Source: Balanoglossus misakiensis (lineage: Eukaryota > Hemichordata). Taken from it: DNA of 64,000 nucleotides. The notes under the pieces were generated by a model. That model saw only the letters and a list, made by a program, of their open reading frames with translations. It searched no databases and was not told the DNA's origin. Every line of letters starts with the position of its first letter. Position 1 is the first letter of the stretch. Location of the stretch: assembly GCA_040954595.2 (NCBI GenBank), contig CM082576.2, forward strand, positions 10,106,001 to 10,170,000, written 5' to 3'. The position numbers and the translations under genes are program-made. Positions 12,697 through 26,410 of the stretch are shown piece by piece.

Positions 12697-12810
12697 TACT
12701 CTTTCATCCCCCCTCACTGGCTGTGAACTCTATTGCACTGCTGAGGGAACTTGCAGGCATGAGGCTGTGAAATTAATAATCCACAGCAAGGGAGGGAGCG
12801 TGAAAGAGTC
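12697..12810. mobile_element. Possible MITE-like inverted-repeat element
   Basis: The left end reads ACTCTTTCATCCCCCCTC. The complement of the right end reads ACTCTTTCACGCTCCCTC, so the termini match with a few differences over about 18 bp. The element would be about 114 bp and lies in the likely 3' UTR of rtf1. No target-site duplication was established. Confidence 0.35.
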
Positions 12811-13944
12811 TAAGAAAAATATCTTCTCATTTTTATAATAAATAAGGATGGAAACACACATGTATTGATAAAAAGATGGCTGGATTATCACAATCTAGTT
12901 AATGGTAGCAATCTGGGGCAATTGTCATTAGATTTTGGCCACGGCCAGAAGCAAGTTACAACTTCACTCCTCATAATGTTTACACAGGAATTCATTCTCT
13001 GAGTGTGTTTTGCTGATTATAAAACATTTGGGAAATACTTGGAAAAAATTCATTGAAAAAATCAACATACAAGCAGTATCAACGAGCATACCTTGTTATG
13101 ACTGACCTATAAAACCTATGTATGGAGTTAGGAAAACAATTGTTTCTGTTTTTTAAAAAAACTTTCAAGTAGCGCATGCATGAATATTATTGTCTGAATA
13201 CAACTGACACAAATGTTGCAAAAGTAAGTACAGGAGCAGCAGGCAAACTGAGTTTGGGCATTTGACAGATGCCGACACAGAATTCTAACATCTGGTCTGA
13301 TTACATTTATGCAGCGTAATTGCAAAAGGGAACCGATCACTCTGATGACAAACAGGCTGAGTGCCAAAATAATTTTGTCTGCCTTTGACTATGTTACAAC
13401 TCTGTGAAAAAAAATGATTATAAAACGTAAAGAGACTGGAAAAGAATTATGCTGGACAACTGTTGCATTGGACGCTTGGCACCAGCACAAGACATGATTA
13501 TGTTTTTTCCAAGTTCATCTGATACTTAATTATGACACTCTGTGAGTACATTATTACAATCACAGAAGTGATTTGGGTTGAGTATACTGAGCTGCATTGT
13601 GATTTGCTGAAAAAACATGAGAGTTTGCTTCGGTTTTGAGTGCAGAAAAGCTGACACTGCCACAAAAGCGTGAAAATTGCCATGTCGCATACTGAAGGCC
13701 ACACACACGTCATTACAGCAGTCAGCAAGGTCAGAAGTTGCAGTGGGCTCTGCAGGAAGCTTTAGCAGTAAAATCCGGCACTCAAGATTGGGTCTTCCAG
13801 TGATGGTCCTGTTAAATTAGTCTGACAGTGTCGCTAGATACACACACATGTAGTCCAAACGCTAGTCGGAAACACAGAAGAAAGTCACCACAAGTATTTT
13901 TCTACATGTATCTTCCACAAAACGAACAGGGTAGCTGAGATTCT

Positions 13945-16900
13945 TCAGATGAGTCCTCGCTTCTTCTTGTACTCTTCCAGGTTGAGCGACCTTCTTGGCG
14001 TGCCGTCTTTTCCCTGGTTTGCTGGTTTTGGAACTGTTAATGGACGCGAATCTACACAAAAAGTATTACACAGGTTATTACAGATTGCGCATTTCTGATT
14101 AGATGAACGAGAACCAAGGTTGTCCCAACAGAGTATTAAATAGCAATATATTCTTGTGTGCCCACCACATTTTTTTTGTCCCACTTCCTACAGCAATTGC
14201 AATCACAATAAAACAGCCCACATGAGTTACTAACTGCACACAAAACAGCTAAAAAGCCAGCTTTTTAAAAATACAGACCAAAGTATGATCATCAAAAATA
14301 TAAGAAGAAGAACTCAATGTTGTATTTTACCTCCAAGGGGTACATCCAAGTCTATTTTGATATCAAAATCGTGTGCTTCAAAGAGATCTTCAGATATTCT
14401 CCTTTCTGGCAGTGGAGCTGCTGACTTACTTGCAGACGATCCCTCGACGAGAGATAAGATGTCCAAATCCTGCAAAGTCAGTGAAATGGGTGATTGTCCA
14501 AAGTGATAAATGTTGGGTTTCAAACACTCTACTTACATTATGTTGAAGAATACTGATACCAGGTTAGTTTATCTGACTGAAGTCACTTAGCTTTATATGA
14601 CAAATGTATCACAAATTCCTAAGCATGATATATCATGAACTTTTTCACTTACACCTTCAGATTCAGACGTCTTTGCTTCTTTCTTCCGATTCTCGATTTC
14701 CTGTTGAGCTTGCAGCTGTTTGAGGAGTTCCATGGATGCCTGCTGTTCTCTGGTCTGCAATAAAAAAAAAAAAAACCCATCAGCTGGCCAATAATTGTTC
14801 AGGAAATACTCTACTGGACATTAATTGTCTAAACAACACAGATCATCATCATGGAAATCATTCTGTTGACTGCTTTTTAGCCGAATTATAGTCAAGAATA
14901 CAGTATGTACATACAATGCATATTTGCTATTACAACACACTACAACAGAATACAACATACATGTACTAGTAATCTAATACAAATTTGCACACACATACAC
15001 ATATGAAACTGTAACACACAAGCTGGATTCTATAAACGTGCAGAGCAAACACTGCCAACCTTGGTGACAAGCTGTGGCCTGGACTTTCTTCTGGTGAAGG
15101 GATCTGCTTTGGCATTCACTGACTCTTTAATCTCTTCCGCCATGGCTATCTCAGCTTCCTTGATATTTCGAGCCCTGTTCCTCTGATTAATATAACTGAA
15201 CAGAGAGAAAAATAAAAAATAAAATCTCGTAAAAAAATCAGCCAAAGCAATGCTGGCTGAGCATTGATGATATGATGCAATTAGCCAGTCTCACATCAAG
15301 GCAACCTGTGAATATTAAGTGTTGATGCAAGATGCAAAGAATTCTGTATCCAGTTCCTATTACATATAATCATCAAACCATACCTTATGGCACTGATATT
15401 TTTGCTTCTCTGTTTATCAAGCTCTTCTGCTCGTTCTTCCAACTCTTCTAATTCTTTGGCGTACTGGTGTGCTACTTCACTATCTCCCTGCTGTTCTGCC
15501 TCATCCTTTGAATGTCAAAAAAAAAAAAGAATAAACATGGTTGGACTCAGAGGAACAGTCAACTCTAATTTACCTTGAAATAAAATTCTCTTACAAAGAC
15601 ATTTAGCGTGATCTACTCACCCTTTTCTTCATGAGGTCCGTCTTCCTCATGGCATAGTTTCGCGGAGTCTTCCTAAACTTCTGTTTTTCTTTAACAATCT
15701 GTTCCATTATTAGACATGCAAGAAAACAGAGGTAATATTGCACACAAACTACGAAATCACACTGTAGAAAACATGACATTTAATACAGAGAGTACAATCA
15801 CATTTGAAATACCTGGTCGCACGCAAGAAAAAAAAATGTCAGCACATGCCAACTTGCTACTATAGTACTAATAAACAACAGCCATCACTCCAGAGCCAAA
15901 AAGGAAGAAGATTATGGAAACTGAAAATTCTGAATCAAAGAACAGACCACATCATTACACGCTCTGAACAGCAAATCTTTACCTGTTCTACGTCCTCTTC
16001 TTTAAAATTATATTTCACAGCACTTTGTAGTTCACGGTATTTGTTGTCAATCTCTTCCCGCGTCGGTAGCTGAAGACCACTCAACATCATCTGCATTGAC
16101 AGCGGAAATACACATAAAACAGTTGTACAGTAGAGATGAGAGTTTATCTATTTTTTTGTCCCCCACAACGGAAAGTATCAAACCTAGACATCAGACACAC
16201 CCGATGATCATGTAGATAATTTTTGTGACAGTTGAACACGACCAGAAAATAGACACTCAGGCACAACCCAAAATACATTTTGCAATTGCATTGTAAACTT
16301 GAGTGTTTTATGGCAGTGAAAGCTAAAGACCAATCACTGATGAAATACATAGGTATTCATGATCACAGATATCTCCTAGAATTATTTTACCTCTTCTTTC
16401 CATTTGAAAAACTCTGATTCTGTGATATCTTGGTTGGACACAAATTCTAATCGGAACACTCTTTCTTGTGTCCCGTGTCTGAAAGGGAAAATACAAACTA
16501 CATTAGATTTTCTCATTCGAGGGATCTGTTCTTCTCCATGAGCTCCACACATTGATCATTTGACACTCTTTCTGGGCAAACCACCTGATTTGCAGGGTGG
16601 TCAGAAGTTACACATTGGTGAGTAATGATCTGCCTTCCCAGTCTAAATCAGACTTGTTTTTTAAACCCACCAATAATTCCAAGTCAGTGGGCACTTGTGT
16701 GTTGAACTGCACACTGTACATTATGTAAAAACACAAAGTCTTCTGGTTACTCACCTTAATCTGAGACCTTTGTTAGTTTTTGTACTCCCGAGGCTGTAAA
16801 TTTTGGCAGTTTCTACAACATCTGTGATTTCTCCCACCTTAGATAAAAAAAAATAAACATACAAGTCATATAAACTCAAGAAGCTGCTTAGTCTTCACAT

Positions 16901-19900
16901 GGGGTGGAAAGAACATGTTCTCTTTTGCCTTGATGCCAATAATTAACATAAATTTGTAACCATGGCTGCACATAAAGTATTGGATTTGCCCACAACTCCC
17001 ACAAAACATCGCACATGCAGCCCTCAACCATATATGGGAATATTTTATAAGTAAACCTATATCTTACCCTGTAAACTGGCCTACCATCATTCGTACCAAT
17101 ACCTATCCTAACATAACAACCTTTCACTGTTTGTGTAAAGAATGGCATGTGTACCCATCTGTGTGAACAAACAAAAAATACATACCATGTTACTAAATTT
17201 AGTTTTGATTTCTACTGGTATTAACAGGGTAGTGGGTTAGTTCATTTGAAAATTGAAAATAGTAGAAAGAACAGTAATGTATGTACACTGTTACTGATGA
17301 ATGTAGTCAATGAAGCTTTTGAAGAATGAACATTAATTGTCAAAAACAAATTACTAGTATTTCATGTAAAAAAAGTATAAGAAAGTGCAACACACATGCT
17401 GTTGTTGCATGTGTGTTGTCCAAGAATTCTTGGAAGCAGAAGTCTGCTTTAATGACAACTCCGCTTTCACAATGCATACCTTTCTAATTTGTGTCGCGAT
17501 AACCGTATCTTTGCCAACTCTTCCCTGCCTTGTATCGTTTGTGCTCTGTGATCTTCATAGTCCCTGAAAGTGAAGAAACAATAATGTTAAAGTCTTGCCA
17601 ACTATGACACCAATAAAAAATCCTGTTTCATTACAGTAGATTTAACAGTAGATTTTCTGACGAAGATCGTGAGCCTATCCACGCGAGTTTGCTCGGCCTC
17701 TGCATTAACCAACTGACTCTGATGCAAGTACTTACTCTTCATCATCCTTGTCAGAGGCCGCATACGACGCATCACTCTGACTCTCACTGGAATCGTCATT
17801 GTCGTCACTTTCATCGTCGGAATAAACGTCGCTGACCTTGACTGGCTGCTTCTTGGCCAGTGCTTCAGCTGTAACAACGACAAAACAACTATGAGCAATT
17901 GACTGAGACAATGAACTTACCAAGCAAACAATGGATTTGGACCAAACCATGGTGGTTAAAAGGCTTAAACTTCCCCAAGCTGTTACTTTGTAGCATGGGT
18001 TACCGAAAGTCACGTGTTTGAAGGGGAACGAAAAGCAAAGTCTAGTCTCCGACAGTGCTTTCAGAAACCTCCACTTTACTGTAGGAAGCTGTACAACGTT
18101 GTGTTGCAGGGTTTGGCTGTTACACATTGGAAGAAGCTTGTCAGCTTCAGTGTAACACCACCTGCAGCTTCCATTTCTAAGACTACACTGACACCTTTGG
18201 AGACAGTCAAACCTGTCTGTAGTGATCAGTCAAGGGACTTTTCTAAATTGTCTTTTATAGACAGGTGGCCTCTATAGACAAAATTCCACTAATATATAGA
18301 GGTGGTCACTAACACAGGTTTGATTGTGGCGAGTACACTAGCAGCATTATCACTGACCTGTCTTTCTCTTTTTCTCTCTTTCGGCCTTCAAGTCTTTGAT
18401 AGCCTGTGCTTTTCTGTCTCTCTTCTCATCTATTGTCCTCCTCCTTTCTCTGCTTCGCTCGGACGTCGTCTTGGCACGCTGTTTGAACTCATCTTCCCGT
18501 TTCTTCTGTCGTTTCATTTCTTTCTTCTTGGCCTGGCGAAGTTTCCTCTCTATTTCGAATCTGCGGTAGAGATCAGTAGCCATTACTTAACACTGGGCAA
18601 ACTCATTTTCAACCCTGTGTTAGCTGATCAAAACAGATTGCTTGATCTTTACTAGAGTACTGTAGATCACCAGGTTTCTGACCATTGCACACTTTCTGAT
18701 AGACACGCCACATCTGGTGACCAACAAAATCCAAGAAAACCCAGTAGACCATTGATACCTTCTTAGTTCTACATACCTTGTTTTCAAAACCTCTCTTTTC
18801 TCTATTCGGTTGTAAATTTCTTGTTCTCTTTCCTTTTCTGTCATCTGTTCCAGCCTCGCCCTATCTTCCTCGTCCCCCATGAAATCATCTCCATAGCCAT
18901 CGAAGAATTCTTTCTCATCTTCACTGTCTGAGTCACTGGAATTTGAACCTGAGTACGACTTCTCACTCTCCGAATCTGAAACTTCCCCTGTGGGTGGATA
19001 ACAATCAAATTATGCACATTAAAAAGGATCCACATGGTGCCGCGTGCTAGTTTTTACACTTTTTTCCTAAGGAATACTCGGTAATTTACTTGTTACATTA
19101 TGCAACATGGGTAATAATTGGGTACTTGCAAGGTACGAGATGTTCTTCTATACACTAACAGTTCTATTATGGATTGGGTATTGCTATCATTTTTCCTCCT
19201 TTACCTTCCTCTAGTGAGGATTTTTCTGAATCACTGGCAGCGGCTGAACTATCTGATGCTGCAGTCTTGACCGTCCTTTTCTTGACAGGTTTCTTTGTCG
19301 GTTTCTTTTTGGCTCCTGCTGTCCACTAATGAATCAGGAGGGAGTAAAGGAATATCTGGTTATCTACAATTCTAGACCACATGAGTGTAAAAGTTACGTC
19401 TACCATAACTTCCAGGTTTGGCCAATACTGGCACAGAAAGCACACTTTGTCTACATGTACTTTACCTCATCATCGCTGTCTGATGTCTCTGAATCAGAAT
19501 CACTTTTTTGACTGTTTTCTTGGGGTTCGACCCTCTTCCTTTTCGTCAATGACAGAAGTTCCTGCAGCAAACCAAACAGACAAAAAGTTCAAATGTTAGT
19601 GATGGTGTAACATACACTGCCAGACTCAAAATTGACTCAGGTCTCAAGGGTTACCAAAAAGCTTTAACTTCCAGAATCAAACCCTTTTGGCAGTATTGAA
19701 GCCACCATCACGTGTAGTTTTGCACATCTGACACTTTTAGAACATATTTATCTTAGCTGTTTGATGGCCAAGTTTGAAACCCAACCTGCTGAGCAAAACA
19801 TGTATAAGCTTTATATAATAAAATGTAAATAATTTTGTGGGGCTTTACACAATAATTTCAATGGTAACTACTAGCAAAATATTCAAAGCGAAACTTTTCT

Positions 19901-20615
19901 ATGTGAATTTAATAACCAGGAATAGTTACTTCTATGTTATTGTGTGTTAGTCTACTCTTATAATCAATGAGAGGAAATAACTTAAATTATTACAAACAAA
20001 ATACATTCAGCAACACTGAAGAATTTTCTGTATATTTGCCCTAAATCTATGATAAAACTGAAGTGAAAGTAGGTCTTCTTGCAAATGTGTTGTATGTAGT
20101 AGTATTTAAATTGGGCATGGATATGCGAAATTGAGCTTTACATCTGAGTAAACGTCTGTCCATACTGATGGTGTGAGTCTTTTTGGTTCGAAACTTGTCT
20201 TGGTATGGGGATCATCATTGTGTTCTGGGGTCTACCTGTTCTGCTACGTACAGTACATGGATCATTTGACAAGCGCGCATGGTCCCTGGATAACTGGAGT
20301 TCGGGCCGTCATAGTGGGCATGGTTATTGGGGCATGCATATTACGATTGGTGGGCTAAATTGGACGGGGTGGGAAGTTTCAGAACATTGCAAAGAAACCT
20401 GGTGCTGCCGCCACAGCTTCCAGGGGACACACATTGATATTGCTGGGGTATCCTTTTTGTTCGCACAAGTTGTATTCGTGCAACACTCTTTCAAAATTCG
20501 TGTCAGATGCCGTTTCCAGAAAATGTTCGACATGTACCTCTTCCAAATCTGCAGCACTGTCACTGCCGGAGCTATCAGAATCCACTAAAACTCTGCTCTT
20601 CTTTCGTTTGCTCAT
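13945..20615 (-). CDS. rtf1: RTF1, Paf1/RNA polymerase II complex component
   Basis: Seventeen exons: 20538-20615, 19466-19561, 19205-19325, 18777-18987, 18358-18560, 17736-17868, 17480-17563, 17068-17158, 16755-16837, 16391-16478, 15983-16090, 15621-15698, 15384-15505, 15060-15195, 14653-14754, 14331-14469 and 13945-14051. Total 1,980 nt, 659 residues. RTF1 acts in the nucleus with the Paf1 complex during Pol II elongation and promotes H2B ubiquitination. The acidic N-terminus starts [15 protein letters not shown]. The histone-modification region (about residues 125-169) contains [20 protein letters not shown]. The Plus3 domain (about 292-425), which binds phosphorylated SPT5, contains [18 protein letters not shown] and [10 protein letters not shown]. 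The C-terminus has [19 protein letters not shown] and ends [15 protein letters not shown], almost as in vertebrates. The start is the first ATG giving this N-terminus; upstream in-frame ATGs near 20837 add unrelated sequence. Confidence 0.97.
17921..17975 (-). mobile_element. Partial copy of dispersed ATGG-hairpin repeat
   Basis: The minus-strand text ACCACCATGGTTTGGTCCAA followed by ATCCATTGTTTGCTTGGTAA matches the central part of the better-preserved copies at 27795-27892 and 46753-46848. It lies in the intron before rtf1 exon 6. Its ends are not preserved. Confidence 0.45.
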
Positions 20616-21071
20616 CTCGCCTCCAGTATTGTTAATTTCAAATGTCGACTGCGAGCTTGTAAAACTGAGACTGGGAAAAACACTGCGCGTTGGTTCAAAA
20701 TTACCCACAAGCCCTTGCGACATAGGAATTTGGTGGTTCGTAAATACTTTACTCTTAGACTGATAGGCTCGTACGCGATTATTAATAATTGTTTTTCGTT
20801 TTTCTAAGACCATATAAATATTATGAAGATATAACATTTACCACGTCATCTCTTTGACTTAAATATTATAATACACAGCTGATTACCTTTTTACCCAATG
20901 AACTACAGTATCAAACGATCATAACTTGTACTCAACAAATGTGTGTTACAATCATATGACCCAAGTTGACCTATTTCGTCATTGACAATCATAGAGGACG
21001 TCGTAGGTATTATTCACAAGTCATCATAACATTAAATTTGGAGCCTGGGTACAGAGTTCACCGTTTCACGA
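20616..21071. promoter_or_regulatory. Shared divergent promoter region, rtf1 / zfyve1
   Basis: The two start codons face away from each other with 456 bp between them, so both transcripts must start within or beside this interval. I see no obvious TATA box at a sensible distance for either gene. The arrangement suggests a bidirectional promoter; co-regulation is inference. Confidence 0.65.
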
Positions 21072-24000
21072 ATGTCGATGTCAACCTTAGCCTTTCAGAA
21101 CTTTCAAGAAGCTGGTCAGATGGCTGTACGTTCTAAAGGTAAAGCTCTTGGGGCGTCTAAACGTCTGTGTCAAGAGAGGTTTGCCTGCACCGGAGATCCA
21201 GCCGAGTTCGATTGTGACGAATGCGGGACTCTCCAGTGTGTACATTGCGAAAGTAGGTTACACGAGTCGCCTCGGTTCGTTTTTCACGACCGTAGAAAGA
21301 TCAAACTCCCGCCGAAAATACAAATGTGTGGCATTCACTGCCGTCCAGCTAGGGAAGCCGCGCTTAGATGCGAGCAGTGCGATGTTTTTATGTGCCAAGA
21401 TTGTGACGCTAAGATGCACTCGAAGGGGAAGAGGCGAACGCACGAGAGAAACATCATACAACAATCAGGGGTTCAAAGTCCTCCCCGGTCACAGGTACAC
21501 CATGTACCTGAGTCAGAGAGACACGGCTACGGCTCTGATCATGACTCGACAGACATTTTTCAAACCTGCAATTTTGGTATAGATGATTTTGTCAAACCGT
21601 CGTCCCCAGTTCAGTCGAAATCTAGCCCTATAGCAATTCCAGGAAAGGCTGCTTTTATTACTCCTACTGCAGTTGCTATGGTTACACCACAGTCATCAAA
21701 GGCAAAGTTAGAAAAACTCGATGACGGTCATGCAGTACACCCCAGCGCCGTTGACGCCGCAATGCAACCACTGGACAGTGAAATGAAACAGATTAGTTTA
21801 GATGATGATGAAGATCTCTATTCAACATCGCTTCAAAGTACAATGGTTGGGGCGAGTCCAGATGGTGCTAAGACCCTGACTGAACCAGGCCAGGAGCCTA
21901 TAGTAGGAGGGTTCCTATTGGTTGATGACACAGAAACTCTGATGGTGAGTCATTGGAAGAGATGTCAAAGGGTGATGTGCACATAGCTCATTTCAAAGGA
22001 TGGCCATGAGAGAGGCCAGGGTTGAAGACATGCAACAGAAATGTAAATTAGACAGAGGGCAGATGCGGATGCTCAAAATACACAATTGTTGGGGAGTGAT
22101 GTTAGTGCTCCTGACTTTTCAGGGGTATTAATGCACAGACACAGTACATACAATTAGTGAATAACAATAATACCAATTTAAATTGCTTTACAGGTTAAGA
22201 ATGGAACCGATTTCCTGGAGGCACTGAAATGCTCCGACGAAGCTGTTGTTAAAGTGGTGTCAATTTTCGGCAACACGGGGGATGGTAAATCGCACACCCT
22301 TAACCATACATTCTACGGGGGCAAGGAGGTGTTCCACACTTCAGCCTCCCAAGATTCCTGTACAATCGGAGTGTGGGCTGCGTACGACCCACAGCTGAAT
22401 GTGATCACCGTAGACACAGAGGGCTTGCTGGGAACCACACCAAACCAGAACCAGCGCATGAGACTTCTTTTGAAAGTGCTGGCCGTGTCGGACATTGTCA
22501 TCTACCGAACAGCGGCGGACAGGTTGCACAGCGACCTCTACAGGTTTCTGGGCGATGCATCTAAAGCGTATGAGAAACACTTCACCCATGAACTCCAGGC
22601 CGCTGCCAAGAGATGGGAAATGGACGTGCCTCTGAGCACTTTGGGGCCAGCAGTTATTGTATTCCATGAAACAACGCACACAGAACCCTTAGGTTCGTAT
22701 ACCTGTTCCTGCAGCAGAACATTCATTACTAATGCAGTCTTTGTTTTTTTCCCCCATCATGTTCTGGAGTGATTCAGCACATTTGTAGCATTTGAACATG
22801 GAATGAACATATTTTGTAGCAGTCAACATATATGTGATTACATGTAGTCGATGAGATCTATAGTTGTCAGAGTACTGTTTGTGTGATCTCAGCCCTCTGT
22901 GACAAACTGGAGAATAATTTTTGTCCTTTTGCATTCCTAGGGTATGGCAAGAGCAACAAACGTCCCGAAACTCAACTGAAGGAACGGTTCAGACAGGAAG
23001 GCAAGAATATAAACGCTTTCAGCTCACTGCATTATGTCGGTATAAGAAAGCAGAAGAAAGGCACCGACTTCACAGGTTTGCGAAAAGTCATCCAAGCGCA
23101 AGTGACAGATAGCTCAGTCAGATCACCAAGATCACCTGTCATTATATATCAAGCACTTAAGGTGAGTTTTGCCTGTGGATTTTTCCTCTATACGCCTTTC
23201 TCATAAAGAGGGCGGCCTTCCAAAACATGGCGTCGTCTCCAAGGAGACAGTAGATCCGAGAAGGTGTTATTTGCAATACTGTAGTTATTATGCACCATTT
23301 GCGCAAGTTTCTGCTCAGACATTAATGTGGACACAACTGCACCAGCTCTAGGATCAGTACCAACAGGAAGTGAGAGTAACTCTTGTTTATTTGATTTCAG
23401 GTATTGAATGATAAATTTAATGACACAATTAAGGGTGAAGTTCCCAATACTTTTCCTGACGAGTATTTCACCTGCAGTGCTCACTGTCTTTCGTGCAAGT
23501 AAGTCCATCTAAATATCATTTTGCAAAGTGGTCGTTTCTTCCTGAACTGAATCTATTTGTTGTATACATGTGATTTGCATTAGCATTTCAATGATGTGTA
23601 TGGTAGATACCCCAGACCAACCAGCATTATTCTAGTTTGTGCATTTATATACCGGTATTAATATAACAAATGCTGTTTGTCTTTGTATTGGAATTATTAG
23701 AATGTAACCCAAGGTGTCAGTCTTCATAATGTTCATTGACCAATAAGTACATATACAGGATTTCTATAGTTCTAATTGCAGTTACATCAAAAGTAAAATG
23801 ATCTTTTTTTTCTGCCTGGTAACACAGCAATCGCTGCACCCTCACAATGAACCATATGAAAGACAAAATTGGCCACGACTCGGATAAAAGATGCAAATAT
23901 CAACACCAATATGACAACAATGTCTACACATGCAAGGTAGGTCATTTGAACAAACAAGACAGTGACAAATTCAGTGTCTGTTTTTTGCCCACCATATCCT

Positions 24001-26410
24001 TCTTTGAATTTCCCATATAAAATGATGCAATGTATTTCAAAACCATTGTCCATTGTACATGTACCAGATTACTGATTAGAGAAAAGACTATTGTCTTGAA
24101 TTTTGACAGGTACAAATACATGAATAAATGTGTACAAATTGTCAATGTGCTCACTGATTGAATCATGAATTTCCAGCGCTGTTATGTGAGTGGCAAGGAA
24201 ACATTGGTGGTACCTAAAACTTCGGCCTCCACTGATGCCTCCTGGCTGGGTCTGGCTAAATACGCATGGTCAGGGTAAGTCTCGCTAAGAATGATACTCC
24301 TACATCTGTTGCTAGAAGCTAAATAGAACAAAAATATGATCCTTTATGGATCGTTGTTGAACAGTTAATGTCTCTACAACTCATACTGCCAGAAAAGCTG
24401 CTTTGTGGTCCGCCAAAGGAAGATTGACACTTTCCATTCTATCAAGGCAGCAGACCGTCCGTCCTCAGCACCAACCATCCTCTGCTGGTGCAAAATATTG
24501 TCTGTGTCGGTTTGGTGTTGTCCTTGCTTGGCTAGCGGAATTTGTTGAGCTTGCCCACCACTGACCACCGGAGTTATGCTGTCAGGTTGCCATGGTAATA
24601 GCCACAACACTTAATTCACACACACACACACACACACACCCCAGTACATTTATCTCTATGGTGTGTGCTGTGAAACCCACAGGTATGTGATAGAATGCCC
24701 TCGCTGCGGCATTATATACCGCAGCCGGGAATACTGGTATGGTAACAAGGACCCTGTTGATGGTGCTGTCAGGACAGAAATACGGCACGTCTGGCCAGGG
24801 GTGAGTGGGTCTGATCAGTCAGAACAGCTGTACTGCCTGTCAATTTATTATTTGTGTGTGAATTTAGATCCCTGTCCATTTAAACCACTTTGCCATCATA
24901 CTCAGAACCAGTCTTGTTTACAGTAATGAAGTCAGACCGATGTACAGTCAGGGTTTCTGAAAGTGACAGTGTTATCGATATTGTTGTGAGGCTTAATGCT
25001 TTAAGGTTCAACGTATTTCCTTTGTGTTGGTGTTTTTTTCCCCCAGGGCAATCCTGTACTGCAGGGTACTCACAACGCAGCCCGTAGATTACTAGATGGC
25101 CTGAGCCACGTTGCTGGTAGCGTTGGCTATGTCAGTGCCAAACCGACAAAGATGCTGAGTGACTGGATGACCGACCAAATTGCCCCAGCCTATTGGGTTC
25201 CAAATAACCAAATTACAGTAAGTCGCAGTGACAATGAAATAGACTTTTATCGATCTTCTCAAGAAGCGAAAGAGTGTTGCAGGATTTTGTTCACTTTTAC
25301 AAAAAATCAAATCTGCCATGAACTATCTCTATCCCAGGTATGTAGTAAGTGCAAGAAAGATTTTGCTGAGAAGGGCCTGACCAAACACCATTGCCGTGGC
25401 TGCGGTCAGGGATTCTGCAATGACTGCACTTTAAAACGGCGAGCTGTGCCAGAGAGGGGCTGGGGCCAGGCATTGGTCAGAGTTTGTGATGAATGTTATA
25501 AAGTGGACAGCAATGCAGGTGATTAGTACATCTTATTAGTGGTCGGATTTCATTTGACTTGTTGTGTTCTTTTGTCAGAAACACTTGCCAGAAATGATAG
25601 TTGTCACAGATATTCACAGATTCAAAGGAACTTTGATCAGACTTTTAAATGAATAGTCAATGTATATTAATGTTTTTACTGCGTATTCACATTATAATGC
25701 TTACTGTATATTGTTGTTAATCTATTGAAAATTATACTGAAATCTACAATTATAGTAGTGCAGACTACAATATAATAAAATGTCTTTCTTTGAGAATTAA
25801 GTTACTGTCACTTGTGTTCACATTCTGTGGCATTGACTTCACTTCAGTAAAGCCGTCATAATGATATATTTCATGTCTAACTGTGTTTTCTTTGCAGGAC
25901 TAAATGAAAGTACGGAGTCTGGCATTGACTCTGAACCACACCCAGTCACAGCCAGGAAAGTGGGGGAAGTTATCGGCAGTACCTTGAGTGTGGTGGCCTC
26001 TGCAATAGAATATCCAAAAGGTATGTTTATCATTCTTCGATTTTATTTAAGGGTATATGGTCAGTTGTGAAGGGAGCTGGCAGCATGCACTGCCCTGATT
26101 TGATCGCACCAGAATGAGTTTGGCGTTTAATACTGGAGCTGTAAATCCCAGACTGCATTCTGCAACTGTACGTATTTCAGGGATCGTCGTGGATGCAGCC
26201 AGACCAGCCTACTGGATACCAGACAATCAAATCAAGAAGTGCTGTTGTTGCGGGGAAGAGTTCGGACCCAAGCTGACCATACATCACTGCCGTGCATGCG
26301 GCGACGGCGTCTGCAACGACTGCTCCCCGAACACCTTGCCCGTACCTTCTCGCGGATGGGACCACCCGGTCAGAATTTGTGTAAACTGTGAAAAGGCAGA
26401 TGAACTATAA
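21072..26410 (+). CDS. zfyve1: ZFYVE1 / DFCP1, double FYVE-domain ATPase of ER and omegasomes
   Basis: Eleven exons: 21072-21944, 22194-22692, 22941-23161, 23401-23498, 23828-23936, 24177-24274, 24683-24800, 25047-25217, 25338-25518, 25898-26020 and 26181-26410. Total 2,721 nt, 906 residues; human is 777. DFCP1 binds PI3P at autophagosome-forming ER sites and lipid droplets and hydrolyses ATP. Order: N-terminal Cys/His zinc-binding region (residues 35-125, for example FDCDECGTLQCVHC); a long acidic linker to about 285; a P-loop GNTGDGKS at 317-324 and the DTEGLLG motif; Cys-rich ER-targeting region (PKTSASTDASWLGLAKYAWS); FYVE1 from about 730 (HHCRGCGQGFC); FYVE2 from about 831 (HHCRACGDGVC). 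The extra length lies mostly in exon 1. FYVE2 has Ile where the basic residue before HHCR is usual. The ATG at 21078 is an alternative start. Confidence 0.96.
24617..24640. repeat. (CA)n microsatellite in zfyve1 intron 6
   Basis: About 12 CA units followed by CCCC, between exons 6 and 7 of zfyve1. Confidence 0.9.

Larger units (their letters stand above)
10764..13944. other. slc5a8-like promoter and rtf1 3' UTR region
   Basis: Both flanking genes are on the minus strand, so this interval holds the downstream part of rtf1 on the right and the upstream region of the cotransporter on the left. No coding potential was recognised. It contains a 16-nt G run at 11418-11433 and an imperfect inverted-repeat element at about 12697-12810. 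Minus-strand AATAAA hexamers occur near 12112 and 11684, so the 3' end of rtf1 cannot be placed. Confidence 0.55.

Noticed and set aside
20205-20763. Plus-strand frames of more than 100 codons overlapping rtf1 exon 1
   Set aside because: They are antisense or intronic to the well-supported rtf1 model and lack recognisable motifs.
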